A stretch of DNA of 64,000 nt, from contig CM043970.1 in assembly GCA_014529385.2 (NCBI GenBank), forward strand, positions 43,816,779 to 43,880,778, read 5' to 3'. Below, piece by piece: positions 21,281-35,564 of this stretch; position 1 is the first letter of the stretch; every line of letters starts with the position of its first letter. The position numbers and the translations under genes were made by a program. The stretch comes from Adiantum capillus-veneris. Its lineage: Eukaryota; Streptophyta; Polypodiopsida; Polypodiales; Pteridaceae. The notes below the pieces were generated by a model. It was not told where the DNA came from and searched no databases. It saw only the letters and a list, made by a program, of their open reading frames with translations.

Positions 21281-23596
21281 AGAGCTATGATGAATACAGC
21301 TAAGTAATTTGAACTCTTTCTTTCAATATATAGGGATGCATGTATATATTTTGTTTGCAAAGATGCTTGGAATGCGAATCTATTAAATAACAAGTCAAAT
21401 GAATCCATCCAAGCTCTATATTATTATTATTTTTATTATTATTAGCAAGCTTTGTAAGATGATTCTTTACAGTAATTGTTAATCATGTATAATACGCTTG
21501 CTTATAGAGTACAGAGCATGGGTGGTAATAGAAGGATGAAATGAGGTTCAATTTTTTTAATTTTTTTTTTCTAATAAACCTCGATGATCTCTATTGCCAG
21601 TAGGAAGGGGAAGAAGACATCAAGAAGTGGTAGATGAATGTGAACTTCTTAGAGAGACCATACTTGCCTAATGTAGTCGAGGAGCTATAAATATTTATTT
21701 ATATATATAAATAAAAAAACCGGGAAAAAGCACCTCTCGCAATTACCTTAATGAGGATCGATTAATCCTTCAGTCTTGAAGATATATGACACACGAAGGC
21801 TGCGTAAAGATCTTTGTGTGCAATGCACTCATGCTCTCTTCCTAACGGAGCTGCCGACATCTATTGTCGGTTGTGATGAGAACAACCACCAACACAAGAG
21901 ACTACTAAAACAACCTAATTCTACATTATTATTCATTGCGACCAGCACACGAGCAGTAAGCAGCACACCTATGGCAGCCATGGTGACCCTACCCTTCCTA
22001 GAATGCATAATCCCTCCTCGGTTGGACTCCTTCCCTAGATCGCCAACCTTGACAAAACACGTGACACACATACCTCACCTTCGCACATGCGGCACCCACT
22101 AGCAGGCACAGGGCAAAGCGGCAGCAACTGCGCCCGTCCAATGCCGACACAATCTGTGTCGTGGCTGCTAATTGGACAAACCACCGCCCAAAACTCTCTC
22201 CTTCCCGCACATGCAGCCGACGTGTTGCTGCACTCTAGTTTTTCTCCCCTTCTTTTGCGGTATGCATGGCCTCGTTAATTGGTCGGCTGACCGTTGTGTG
22301 TAGAGAGAGATTGTGAGGAATCACTCCTCGACTAGTAATCGACCCCTCCCACTTCAGAACCATGCAAATCCTCTCTCTCTTCTCATGTAAAACTCACCAC
22401 CCACCAACCCCCTCGTCCATGCAGAGTGGACGTAGCCCCTACTTTTGGACTGCCATGCAGAGGTTCTAAAGTAAGGGAAACCTACTCTGGTGTATCCCGT
22501 TGTCGCCAGACTTACAACTTCTTTCTTTCTACACCCTTTTGGCCCTGGCTACCTACCAAGTGCAGGTGGCATGACTTTATGACTCAAGTTCTCTGCATGC
22601 TTTTCGGCTCCAGTTCTATCTCTCCCTGCAAAACGACCACACTCCCCCTCAACCAACTCCAATCCAGTTTCCATGATACAGTAACCTCCAAGGTCTGGCC
22701 TAAAATAATTCTCTCCCCACAACCACTACGCCATAGCGGTTGCAGGCGGTGTGCATGCCTTACTGTGTTCAGCTTGCGTACGGAGTCCCAGCTTCGGGGG
22801 GCCAGAGATGAGAACCCACTGACGTAACAAGCCGTCTACGATGTCACTCCTTTACCCCCCTGCAAGAGGCGATAGCAATTGAACCCCAACCACTTTGTAC
22901 TGGCCATAGCACCCCTCTCTGCAATTCTCTCCTCGGCTTGCCTTGTGCTGCCCCACCCTAACCTTGCCACTATCAACCTCAATAGCCGTTGCCAATTAAC
23001 AAAAGGAGCAATGGCACATCCATTGTTGCCTAACTACGCCTACGGTAGTAATAAGAGGAGGTATTGATGCCTCTCAATAAGGTTACAATAGTGGAAGTCA
23101 ATAGATAGGAGTCGCTAAGGGCCGGCTCATAACACGGGATATCGGCAGATGTATTGACAACACCTGCCATGGACAACCCTGCCATTGTTGTGAATGGGAA
23201 GCGTTGTTGCACAATCAAAACTACTGACAATGTTTGTGGACTGCCCCAACTCTGTGCACCACCACCAACAACGGTGTTGCATGGTTTATGTTGGCCAACC
23301 ACTCGCGGGCGCCTTGCATGCCTCTCACCCACCTTGAGCATGCAAAAGTGGCGCTATCTACGGCGTTTAGAAATTATTTTTATTTTTTTTTTCTAAAATA
23401 TCATGCCTAACCCGCACTTCTACCTCTATCACACCAAATGGAGGTAACAAGTACACACTATCTACGTGGGGAGCTGAAAGCAATTTATTGATTAAGTTCC
23501 ACCAAAAAACAAAAAAGTCGATGGTCATTGACCCTGTTGGAGTTTGATTCCTATTGATTGCATGCTGCGGATTTTTGCCCGTTTAGAACATGGAGA

Positions 23597-23774
<178 letters not shown>

Positions 23775-25504
23775 AATATGTCGACTGCTTACAATAGCGG
23801 ACATGGGTGACAATCTATAGCGACTGTTGCAATATTTTCTCACACACCGTCAAAACATTAACAATGCTGATGATGAATTTTGAAATTTTTTACTTTGCTT
23901 GATTTTAATTCGTACCCATGCATTGGATCAGATTCACACGGATTGTATCAATTTGACGTCATATGCAATGTTACTATAGTATTTCGTTTCATTTATCTCT
24001 CTCTCTCCCTTACCCCCTACGACTCCCTACAGAGGCAAACGTTCATGCAGTTTTCCTGCGCCTAGTGAACACTTTCTCTCATGATGTCATTTGGCCGTTA
24101 TCCTACGACATACCATGATCATGATGATGATTGTAATCATGCCTTTCACACTTTTAGTTTTAGTCTTTCACTGTAACTCATTTTATTTATTTTTGTCCCC
24201 AGACATTGTACTAGAACCATAAGGATTGTATTAGTTTGGTCCCCTAGGCCATTGGACAAAGTCTAATCTAACATTTCATTTCATCTCTCTCTCTCTCTTT
24301 CCCCCCCTCTCCCCCTTGGTCGATGGTCGATGTCATGGAAGCATCGGACATCGGCAAATTTCTTCGATGACCAATGCAATACTTTCTCACACAACGCTCA
24401 CTTTTAGGCATCCACGTGCACTGGCAGTGATCATGATGTATTTAAACTGACTATTTCAATCTTTCACTACCCTTCATTTTTATACCTAGGCACTAGATTA
24501 GATCCATAAGGATTGTATTAGTTTGATCTTATAGGTAATTTGTATAAGCTGCAAACTCTCATACTACAATACCTAGTACAAGTTTAAAAGAGAAGCTTAA
24601 GTTTTTGGTCTTGCCAAGCATTTTCTTGATCCATATTCTATACATAGTTTGACGTTTAACTGGCAATATCTCTAAGGTGAAATTAATTTTGTGTTGTGTT
24701 CTTTATTTGTTGGACCAATCTACTATTTATATTATGGCCTTTACATGATGTATGCTCATGATATCATGACTAGATGCTAGTATGCTCGTGATATCATAAA
24801 TACTAGTCACTGGCCTTTAGCAATTATAAATAATAAATTTTACAATCTCCACCACTTCAGAGACAACAATATCCATTTATTCAAACAAAAACAATCTACA
24901 ATATATTGATTCCATCTCACTTTCCGATTAATCCGAGGCTCATCATTGTACACGAATTTTGCTAATTACAGTTCTCTCCTACTTGTATCTCTCCCCCCAT
25001 GCACAGATTGGTACATATTTCAGATGTAGTACATCATCAAGAGTCTAATGATTTACAGAGAGCAAAGAGGTAATTTCTCTCCGCATTTTCATTTTGGGCT
25101 TTGAAAAATCTTCTCAAAAACACAAGTAACTATACAATGATAGTAGCCTCTCAAATTCTATGGTATCCATAGTCCTACACATATCTATTAATACCATTCC
25201 ACAGAGAACCACAACGTTACATAAATTCAACACATCTCGCTTATCAGCTTGATTACCACTTATTTGTTGAAAGAAGGCATGCCTCTTTTAATTACCTACA
25301 TTCTCTAACATTGTGCCAATACTTGTATTAAACAAAATTGCTATTGCAATCATTTCACATTGAGATATGCAGCTACTCACGCAAATCGAGGTGCTTTCCG
25401 TTAAATACCAAATTGTCAGTACTTTGTTACTCAACCTTACTCTAATGTGGTGTGAAACAGGTAGTATATATTTTTTTATGCCCTCTCTAGTCCACTGGTC
25501 ACAT

Positions 25505-25745
25505 GCTCATAGTTCCGCCAATTTAGGCAGTGTATAAATGCTCATCTTGGTGTAGATACGCCAATTTATGCACCATCAATTATCTGTGCAAATTCGCCGA
25601 TTTAGGCAGCACACTGACAAATTGCAGATCCATTCACAATGATGAATGCGGATCCACCAAAAGAGGCAGCATTAGTGCAGATTTGCCAATCTAGACAGCA
25701 CGTTTAATTGGTGTAGACTCGTCGGATGAGGTAACACCGATCACA
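25505..25745. repeat. Diverged minisatellite with core GCCGATTTAGGCAGCA
   Basis: About five to six imperfect units of roughly 40-45 bp, each with a version of GTGCAGATTCGCCGATTTAGGCAGCA-like sequence. D2 has the matching array at about 35930-36140. Arrays of this kind occur near the ends of CACTA elements, but no CACTA terminus is next to it. Confidence 0.65.
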
Positions 25746-26133
25746 AAATCATGCTGCAGTGGCTGACCACCACTGTAACTGGTATGATTTTGTTACCCGG
25801 GTACATAATGAAAGTGATTTGGATTTGGACTTATATTGTGGAATTGGAATTGGATTGGGATTTAGTATCTGGTGATTATTATGGCAGTGTTTATGTGATG
25901 AGACTTGACATTATGAGATTAATGATGAGTGTGACCAATGATATCCTGATTCACCACGATATGACATATACTGCTTATTCTAGTGGTATGGGACACTAGA
26001 ATAGGTAGTATGTGGATGACGGCAGGCATAAGCTAATGTTGTTTTGTTTCATAAATTTTTCTTTTATGTGATGTTTTTGACACAACATACTAATAATTTT
26101 TTTTGACAAGTATTGTTTGAAGATTTTAATCTT

Positions 26134-27987
26134 CGTAATGTTGTCCAAACCCTCTTGAGTGTTGTGGATCCCTGCATTGAAGAGGCCACTGCAAACAGAC
26201 TTGAAGAGCCATTGGAAGAGGCAAAAATTTACTATGTCGTCATTAAACTACCAAATGATAAATGCCCCGGTATTTGTGGATTGTCCAAAGAGTTTATGAT
26301 TTTTTTTGCTAGGACTTAGGGGCATTGTATGCCCACTACTGAATGCAGTATGGATTTCTCAATGTATGAACCCAACGCTCAAGCAAGGGATCATTGAGCT
26401 CATCCCAAAAAGCACATTTCCTAAAACTTTGGCAAATTGGAGGCCCATCACCATGATGGGGGTGCTGTATAAATTGCTAGCCAAAGCTATTGCTCTTATA
26501 ATTGCACCTAAATTAAAGAATTACATTCATTCTTCACAGACAAGCTTTATTCGAGGCAGGTCCATATACAACAATATTTTAACAGAATAGTTGGGCATTG
26601 AGAATTCTCTCAACAAAAATCATGGCATTGTCATGTTTGAAATTGACTTTATGAAGGCGTTTGACATAGTGTTGTGGGACATTGTCCAGCAAATATCGAA
26701 GGAAATGGGTTTAGGGATTAAATTATTGGATTTTTTAACTTGGTTGGCTAGCATGCGTACTCAAGGATTGTCATCTATGGCAAATTATCAGATAGTATGC
26801 ATATAACCAGGTCAGTTAGACAAGGTTGTCCCATTAGTGTCTTTTTTTTATAGGGGCTACCCATCCCCTTTATTGCTATCTAGACAGAGTGGCAGCATCT
26901 TGTCATATTCAAACTCTGTATTAGGGTAGCAAAAAATTACCTGGCAAAGGTTTTGCTCACGATACTTTTTTTTTCTTGAAAGCTCACAATGTCAATATTT
27001 TGAGATGCACTAAGCTGCTGGATCTGTATGCATTGATATCTTTGTGAGATCCTTTGATGCTCTTATTTGGGCTGGCAAGAGATATCCAAAAGATCATATC
27101 TTTAGGCATCTGGGATATCCCATAGGAGTTGGGGCTACTCAAAAGCAATTGCAGCAGTGGCTTATTGATAGAGTCAAGGGGAAAATTGCTTCTTGGTTTT
27201 GTGATCAATGGCCTTTGCATGCTAGATTGAGAATAGTAGAGGCTATATTTGTTCCCTATATGCTTTGTTATCATCCACTATTGGATTGGTCTGAGAAAAT
27301 GCTTCAAATTTGTATTTTCTTGATGTCTATGTCGTTTTGGAAGACTGTCTCTACCTCTGCTGCTACGATTGCTCAAAATAATAATTTTTTTCCTTACTCT
27401 CTAGGGGCTCTTCATGTTTTCAACTTGACTTTGCATGCTCATGATAGAAGGGCATGTCTCATTAAGCATATGCTTGAAGCAGACAATGATTGGTCCTTAT
27501 GCATGTGCAAAATCTTAGAAGCTTCAATGGTCTACTTCCATGGTGTTTGGCACCTAGCTTCTTGGGATAAATTGTTTTCAGCAGATTCACTTAATATTGG
27601 CTTTGATGTTAGTACTATGATTATTAAATCTTGAAATAAGTCATGTGCTTTCTAGTTGTGGAAAGGCAGAATAAGATATACAGGGAATTATTTGGGGTTT
27701 GAAAGTCTGATTTGGAGTTTTTCTTTTAAGGTGCTACATGCTAAATTGATTAGGAAACCTACACTCTCTTTGTTTAAAAAAGGGGTTTGCCAAACTGATC
27801 AAATGTTGGACTCTAGTCTATAGTTGAAATTATTTTTTGCAACTAGAAGGAAGTACAAATTGGGCACTAGAAGCAAGGGCTTGTGGCATCAGCTCATGAC
27901 TCATGTACACAATTTATCATTCCATGTGGAGACAAATGTAGCAAACAGACACAGGGACTTGGCCTTGCCAAGCTATGCAACCAATTT
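26134..27987 (+). pseudogene. LINE ORF2 fragment, copy B
   Basis: RT start (NWRPITMMGVLYK, FIRGRSIYNNIL), FEIDFMKAFDIVLWD (RT motif A) and the downstream region HLGYPIGVGATQKQLQQW and KIASWFCDQWPLHARLR are present in several frames. The T run before GLRGIVCPLL shifts the frame, and a TAG follows YNNILTE (26588-26590). The normal FADD segment is scrambled between 26806 and 27044. The endonuclease domain and the 3' end are missing. Confidence 0.75.
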
Positions 27988-30555
27988 CCAAAAAAAACAG
28001 GACTAGACAGCGTGCAGTTGAACAGGCTTTTATTGCTTCTCATAGAAAGGTTGGTAACAACAATGCAGCCAATTCTTATGGTTCTGTTGCGAGTAGCAAA
28101 ACTTTTGTTCCCAATGCTTCTGCTGGAAACACTTCGTCCGGCTATTCTGGTGATAAGGGCAAAAAGAAGATGCGTTGCCATTATTGTAAAGCTAATGATC
28201 ACTTGATCAAGTCATGTCCTAAGTTGAAGGCTAAGAAGAAAGAGGGTGGTTCCACTAGAAATGCAGCCATTGTTGAGTATTCTCTAAAAGGAGACTGTAA
28301 TGCTGATGTTGATGCAGAATGGGCTTTTAGTGCAGAGTGCACTTACAATCCTGTTGTCCATGATGCATGCTTATCAGTTGGTGTAGATTCACATGTGTGG
28401 TATTTCGACAGTGGTGCTACAAAGCACATGACCTCTCATCGTGAATTGTTCACCTCTCTCGAGTTTGTCCCTCATGGGAATTCAGTCACTTGTGCCAACA
28501 ATGCCTCTTATCCGGTTCAGGGAGTTGGAAATTGTGCTTACAGCTACAAATGGCAGTTCCTTCACACTTGTTGATGCACTTTATGTACCTGGGATCAAGA
28601 AGAATCTCTTGTCTGTATCGGCACTTGCTAGACTTGGACTTGTAGTCAAATTTGTGGATGACAGATGTACAATTCATGAACTTAGTTTTGGTGATGAAAT
28701 TGTTGCATCTGGCCTTTTGTGCCGTGGGCTTTATAAGGTTGCAAATTCAAGGGCTATTTCAGATGCAAATTTTTGGTATGCACGTTTTGGTCATCTGAAT
28801 TTTGCTAGTTTGCTGCGTTTGTAGAAATCTGATATGGTTGCAGCATTCGAAGTTTCCAAAGGATGGTTCAGTTAGGGCTACATGCAGGTTGGAGCTTGTG
28901 CATAGTGATGTTTGTGGGCCCATGCAAACTCCGTCCTTGGGCAATTACCTTTACTTCATGACTTTCATTGATGATTACTCCAGGCATGCATGGGTATTTC
29001 CGCTTAAAGCGAAGTCCAAAGTTTTTATGTGCTTCAAACAATTTTTGGCTATGGCTGAAAATGTCTCGAAATGTACTATGGGCACCCTCCGTTCCGATCG
29101 AGGGGGGGGGAGTATGTCTCATGAATTTAATGCATTTCTGGCTAGTCGTGGGATAAAACAACAATGTATTGTACCTTATACACCTCAGCAAAATGGTGTT
29201 GCTGAGAGGAAAAATAGGTCACTGATGGAAATGGCACGATGTATGGTCAAAAGTTAAGCTTTGCCGCATTCTTTTTGGCTTGAGGCCATCATGTGTGCCA
29301 CTTATGTACTTAATAGGTGTCCTACAAAATCTTTGCAGTCTATTACTCCATATGAAGCATGGCATGATAGAAAGCCTTCTATTGAGCACATGCGTGTTTT
29401 TTCCTGTTTGGCATATGCTTTGGTGCCACAAACACAACGCAAAAAATTGGATGATAAGGCTGTCAAATGTATTTTTGTTGGTTATAGTGCCGAAAGAAAA
29501 GGCTACATGTTATATCATCCGTAAACAAAGCGTATTCTGGTTTCATGGGATGTAGTGTTTATGAAAGATTCTGTTCAACCCTTGCTGTCATGTACTAGAG
29601 ACAGTAGTGTAAGCTCACTAGACATTTATGACACTTTGTTGCCTCTTTTCATTGGTGGAAATACGAATGTAAGATCCAATGAGGAAAATGTACAACCTAT
29701 GGGGGTTTGTGAAAATGTTACAAGACAGCCTATAACAGATGCAAATGCACATGATGTACTTGATGAGGAAAGGGCAGAAAATGAGCAGGCTAGAGGTATG
29801 CCAAAATGGTTGGTGCACACTTTGCGTGACAGTAAATTGGATGCACCTTTGTCTAGTCATACTCGTTCAGGATCTCACCATGCATCTTATGCATTAGATT
29901 GTTATGCTTTGGCTGTGTCTAGCTTACATGATGTTGAGGAGTCTCTGTCTTTTGATGAAGCACAGAATTTAGGAAAATTGGATGGTTGCCATGCAATTAG
30001 AATATGATGCACTTATAGAAAATCACACATGGACTTTATGTGATTTGCCTCCTGGCAAAAAGTCCATTGGTACGAAGTGGATGTACAAGTTGAAACGCAA
30101 GCTGGATGGTGAGATCGATCGCCATAAGGCTGGACTTGTTGCAAAGGGTTATGCACAGAAATAGGCATAGATTATGAAGAGACTTTTTCTTACACTTCTC
30201 GTATGACTACTGTGTGTTTACTATGTGTATTGACAGCTCATTTTGGTTGGGATGTACATCAATCAGACATTGTTACTGCTTTCTTGAATGGTGACATATT
30301 TGAGGAAGTTTATGTAACGCAGCCTTGCGGTTTTGTCGTAAAAGGACCAGAGGACAAAGCCTGTAGATGTAAGAATGCTTTGTGTGGGTTGAAGCAATCT
30401 CCTCGTGCTTGGTATGAGAAAGCTGACACTCATTTGGTCAAATGAGGCTTTCGTAACAGTCCAACAGAAAGCACATTGTATGTAAAGCATGAGGGTGATG
30501 TACTTCTCATTGTGGTTCTTTATGTCGATGATTTGCTGATCACTGCACCAAATGA
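27988..30555 (+). pseudogene. Ty1/copia gag-pol, truncated at both ends, copy B
   Basis: Begins at the C-terminal third of gag (zinc knuckle CHYCKANDHLIKSC). Protease YFDSGATKHM and integrase follow: HSDVCGP, SDRGGG then SMSHEF in frame thanks to a 9-G run, and NGVAERKNR. RT has TKWMYKLKRK, VHQSDIVTAFLNGDIFEEV and LYVDDLLITAPND. Stops include TAG after FASLLRL, TAA after MVKS, TAA in place of a Gln codon at LYHP (29522-29524), and TGA near HLVK. The integrase finger is partly deleted. The (GA)n follows RT. Confidence 0.87.
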
Positions 30556-30556
30556 T

Positions 30557-31270
30557 AGAGAGAGAGAGAGAGAGAGAGAGAGGAGACAACAAAAAGAAAG
30601 AAAGAGAGAATAAAAAACCAAAGAGAGAGAGAGAGGGGGAGAAGACGAAAGAGAGAGGTAAGGGAAGAAAACAAAGAGAGAAAGAGACTAGGTTAAAATT
30701 TACATTAGATTAGGTTAGATTACATTTAGATTTATGTTTAAGATTAGGTTAGATTTAGGTTTACGTTAGATTAAGATTAAGTTAGATTTAAAATTAGGAA
30801 AGTATTAAATATTACCTAGCTATATTAGATTTAAGTTAGATTACATTTAGGTTTAGGATTTAAGATTGGATTAAATTTAGGTTTATGTTGAGTTTAATAT
30901 TAAATTAGATTTAGATTAAGATTAAGGCAAGATTTAAAAATAAGTAGATTAAATTTAGATTTAAGTTATATTACATTAAGGTTTAGGTTAGATTTGAGAT
31001 TAGATTAGATTTAGATTTATTTTGAGTTTAAGATTACATTAGATCTAAATTTATGCTTGATGGTCTACCTTTTTTTAGATTTAGGTTAGATTTTAGTGCA
31101 TGTCAATGAAGGCGCACTTTGCCGAAAGAGCAAACACTAGTTACATAACAATATGGATATTCCCATCAAAATTTGACACCTGTTGACTCACACACTAGCC
31201 ATATTCAATTAGCTGCGAATCACCACATGTTCAATTAGGTTAAATTTAAGATTAGATTTTAAATTGAGTT
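30557..31270. repeat. (GA)13, purine tract and C-poor TTAGATT-type tract (copy B)
   Basis: Same layout as in A and C, with the shortest GA run (26 bp). Confidence 0.85.
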
Positions 31271-34212
31271 TTTATCTTAGAGTCTACCTTCGGGATTACG
31301 GTAAAAAACTTAGAGTTAGACGAACGGTGATCCCTCTCTTCCTCTCTATGGATGCGACCTTAAGTTGGAAAGCTTTCAAGGGCATGATACTCAGAAGGTA
31401 GAGCTATGATGAATACAGCTAAGTAATTTGAACTCTTTCTTTCAATATATAGGGATGCATGTATATATTTTGTTTGCAAATATGCTTGGAATGCGAATCT
31501 ATTAAATTACAAGTCAAATGAATCCATCCAAGCTCTATATTATTTTTATTTTTATTTTTATTAGCAAGCTTTGTAAGATGATTCTTTACAGTAATTGTTA
31601 ATCATGTATAATACGCTTGCTTATAGAGTATAGAGCATGGGTGGTAATAGAAGGATGAAATGAGGTTCAATTTATTATTATTTTTATTTTCTAATAAACC
31701 TCGATGATCTCTATTTCCGGTAGGAAGGGGAAGAAGACATCAAGAAGTGGTAGATGAATGTGAACTTCTTAGAGAGACCATACTTGCCTAATGTAGTCGA
31801 GGAGCTGTAAAAATTTATTTATATATATAAATAAAAAAACCAGGAAAAAGAACCTCTCGCAATTACCTTAATGAGGATCGATTGATCCTTCAGCCTTGAA
31901 GATATATGACACACGAAGGCTGCGCAGAGATATTTGTGTGCAATGCACTCATGCTCTCTTCCTAACGGAGATGCTGACATCTATTGTCGTTTGTGGTGAG
32001 AACAACCACCAACACAAGAGACTATTAAAACAACCTAATTCTATATTATTATTCATTGCTACCAGCACACGAGCAGGAAGCAGCACACCTATGGCAGCCA
32101 TGGTGACCCTACCCTTCCTAGAATGCAAAATCCCTCCTCGGTTGGACTCCTTCCCCAGATCGCCAACCTTGACTCCACATGTGACACACATACCTCACCT
32201 TCGCACATGAGGCACCCACTAGCAGGCATAGGCCAAAGCGGCAGCAACTACGCCCGTCCAATGCCGACACAATCTGTGTCGTGGCTGTCAATTGGACAAA
32301 CCACCGCCCAAAACTCTCTCCTTCCCGTACATGCAGCCAACATGTTGCTGCACTCTAGTTTTGCTCCCCTTCTTTTGCGGTATGCATGGCCTCGTTAATT
32401 GGTCGGCTGACCGCTGTGTGTAGAGAGAGATTGTGAGGAATCACTCCTCGACTAGTAATCCCCTCCCACTTCAGAACCATGCAAATCCTCTCTCTCTTCT
32501 CATGTAAAACTCACCAGCCACCAACCCCCTCGTCCATGCAGAGTGGATGCAGCCCCTTCTTTTGGACTGCCATGCAGAGGTTCTAAAGTAAGGGAAACCT
32601 ACTCTGGTGGATCTTGTTGCCGCCGGACTTACAGATTCTTTCTACCTACACCCTTTTGGCCCTTGCTGCCTACCAAGTGCAGCTGGCACGACTTTATGAC
32701 TCAAGTTCTCTCCCTGCAAAAGGACCACACTCCCCCTCAACCAAATCCAATCCAGTTTCCATGATACAGTAACCTCCAAGGTCTGGCCTAAAATAATTCT
32801 CTCCCCACAACCACTGCGCCATAGCGGTTGTAGGCGGTGTGCATGCCTTGCTGTGTTCAGCTTGCGTACGGAGTCCCAGCTTCGGGGGGTCAGAGATGAG
32901 AACCCACTGACGTAACGAGCCGTCTACGATGTCACTCCTTTATCCCCCTGCAAGAGGCCATAGCAATTGAACCCCAGCCACTTTGTACTTGCCATAGCAC
33001 CCCACTCTACAATTCTCTCCTGGGCTTGCCCTGTGCCGCCCCGTCCTAACCTTGTCACTATCAACCTCAATAGCCGTTGCCAATTAACAAAAAGAGCGAT
33101 GGCACATCCATTGTTGCCTAACTAAGCCTACGGCAGTAATAAGAGGAGGTATTGATGCCTCTCAATAAGGTTACAACAGTGGAAGTCAACAGATAGGAGT
33201 CGCTAAGGGCCGGCTCAAAACACGGGATATTGGCAGATGTAGTGACAACACCTGCCATGGACAACCCTGCCATTGTTGTGAATGGGAGGCGTTGTTGCAC
33301 AATCAGAACTACTGACAATGTCTGTGGACTGCCCCAACTCTGTGCACGACCACCAACAACGGTGTTGCATGGTTTATGTTGGCCAACCACTCGTGGGCGC
33401 CTTGCATGCCTCGCACCCACCTTGAGCATGCAAAAGTGGCGCTATCTACGGAGTTTAATTTTTTTTTTCTTTTTTTTTTTTCTAAAATATCATGCCTAAC
33501 CCGCACTTCTACCTCTATCACACCAAATGGAGGTAACAAGTACACACTATCTACGTGGGGAGGTGAAAGCAATTTATTGATTAATTTCCACCAAAAAAAA
33601 AAGTCGATCCTCATTGACCGTGTTGGAGTCTGATTCCTATTGATTGCATGCTGCGGATTTTTGCCCGTTTCGAACATGGAGAGATCACTCTCTCTCTCTC
33701 TCTCCCCCAATATGTCGATTGCTTACAATAGCGAACAAGGGTGACAATCTATAGCGACTGTTGCAATATTTTCTCATACACCGTCAGAACATTAACAATG
33801 CTGATGATGAATTTTGTCATTTTTTACTTTGCTTCATTTTAATTTGTACCCATGCATTGGATCAGATTCACAAGGATTGTATCAATTTGACGTCATATGG
33901 ACTGTTACTATAGTATTTCGTTTCATTTATCTCTCTCTCCCTTACCCCCTACGACTCCCTATAGAGGCAAACGTTCATGCAGTTTTTCCACGCCTAGTGA
34001 ACACTTTCTCTCATGATGTCATTTGCCACGTATCCTACGACATACCATGATCATGATGATGATTGTAATCACGCCTTTCATACTTTTAGTTTTAATCTTT
34101 CACTGTAACTCATTTTATTTATTTTTGTCCCCAGACATTGTACTAGAACCATAAGGATTGTATTAGTTTGGTACCCTAGGCCATTGGACAAAGTCTAATC
34201 TAACATTTCATT

Positions 34213-34215
<3 letters not shown>

Positions 34216-34305
<90 letters not shown>
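34216..34305. repeat. (TC)45 microsatellite in D2
   Basis: A 90-bp pure run. The same site in D1 (24284-24297) has only seven units. Confidence 0.97.
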
Positions 34306-34311
<6 letters not shown>

Positions 34312-34664
34312 CCCCTCTCCCCCTTGGTCGATGGTCGATGTCATGGAAGCATCGGACATCGGCAAATTTCTTCGATGACCAATGCAATACTTTCTCACAC
34401 AACACTCCCTTTTAGGCATCCACGTGCACTCGCAGTGATCATGATGTATTTAAACTGACTATTTCAGTCTTATAGGTAATTTGTATAAGCTGCAAACTCT
34501 CATACTACAATACCTAGTACAAGTTTAAAAGACAAGCTTAAGTTTTTGGTCTTGCCAGGGATTTTCTTGATGCATATTCTATACATAGTTTGATGTTTAA
34601 ATGGCAATATCTCTAAGGTCAAATTAATTTTGTGTTGTTTTCTTTATTTGTTGGACCAATCTAC

Positions 34665-35564
34665 TCTTTATATTATGGTCTTTACATGATGTATGCTCAT
34701 GATATCATGACTACATGCTAGTATGCTCGTGATATCATAAATACTAGTCACTGGCCTTTAACAATTATAAATAATAAATTTTACAATGTCCACCACTTCA
34801 GAGACAACAATATCCATTTATTCAAACAAAAAAAATGTATATTGATTCCATCTCACTTTCCGATTAATCCGAGGCTCATCATTGTACATGAATTTTGCTA
34901 ATTACAGTTCTCTCCTACTTGTATCTCTCTCCCCACGCACAGATTGGTACATATTTCAGATGTAGTACATCATCCAGAGTCTAATGATTTACAGAGAGCA
35001 AACAGGTAATTTCTCTTCGCATTTTCATTTTGGGCTTTGAAAAATCTTCTCAAAAACACAAGTAAATATACAATGATAGCAGCCTCTCAAATTCTATGGT
35101 ATCCATAGTCCTACTGTTTATATTATGGCCTTTACATGATGTATGCTCATGATATCATGACTACATGCTAGTATGCTCGTGATATCATAAATACTAGTCA
35201 CTGGCCTTTAACAATTATAAATAATAAATTTTACAATGTCCACCACTTCAGAGACAACAATATCCATTTATTCAAACAAAAAAAATGTATATTGATTCCA
35301 TCTCACTTTCCGATTAATCCGAGGCTCATCATTGTACATGAATTTTGCTAATTACAGTTCTCTCCTACTTGTATCTCTCTCCCCACGCACAGATTGGTAC
35401 ATATTTCAGATGTAGTACATCATCCAGAGTCGAATGATTTACAGAGAGCAAACAGGTAATTTCTCTTTGCATTTTCATTTTGGGCTTTGAAAAATCTTCT
35501 CAAAAGCACAAGTAAATATACAATGATAGCAGCCTCTCAAATTCTATGGTATCCATAGTCCTAC
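34665..35564. repeat. 450-bp tandem duplication inside D2
   Basis: 34665-35114 and 35115-35564 are about 99% identical (about five differences by eye). The junction is at CTAC, which is present at both ends. D1 has one copy only, so the duplication is younger than the D1/D2 split. Confidence 0.92.

Larger units (their letters stand above)
26134..31393 (+). repeat. Composite repeat, copy B
   Basis: Starts inside LINE ORF2 at the shared TAATGTTGTCC and ends at GATACTCAGA, earlier than A and C. The copia LTR, leader and N-terminal gag seen in C are deleted: LINE sequence at GCAACCAAT is joined directly to gag at 27988. It lies exactly between blocks D1 and D2. Confidence 0.85.

Noticed and set aside
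25500-26000. Repeats near 25.5 and 36.0 kb as a CRISPR array
   Set aside because: Units are imperfect and of uneven length without unique spacers, and the genome is eukaryotic.
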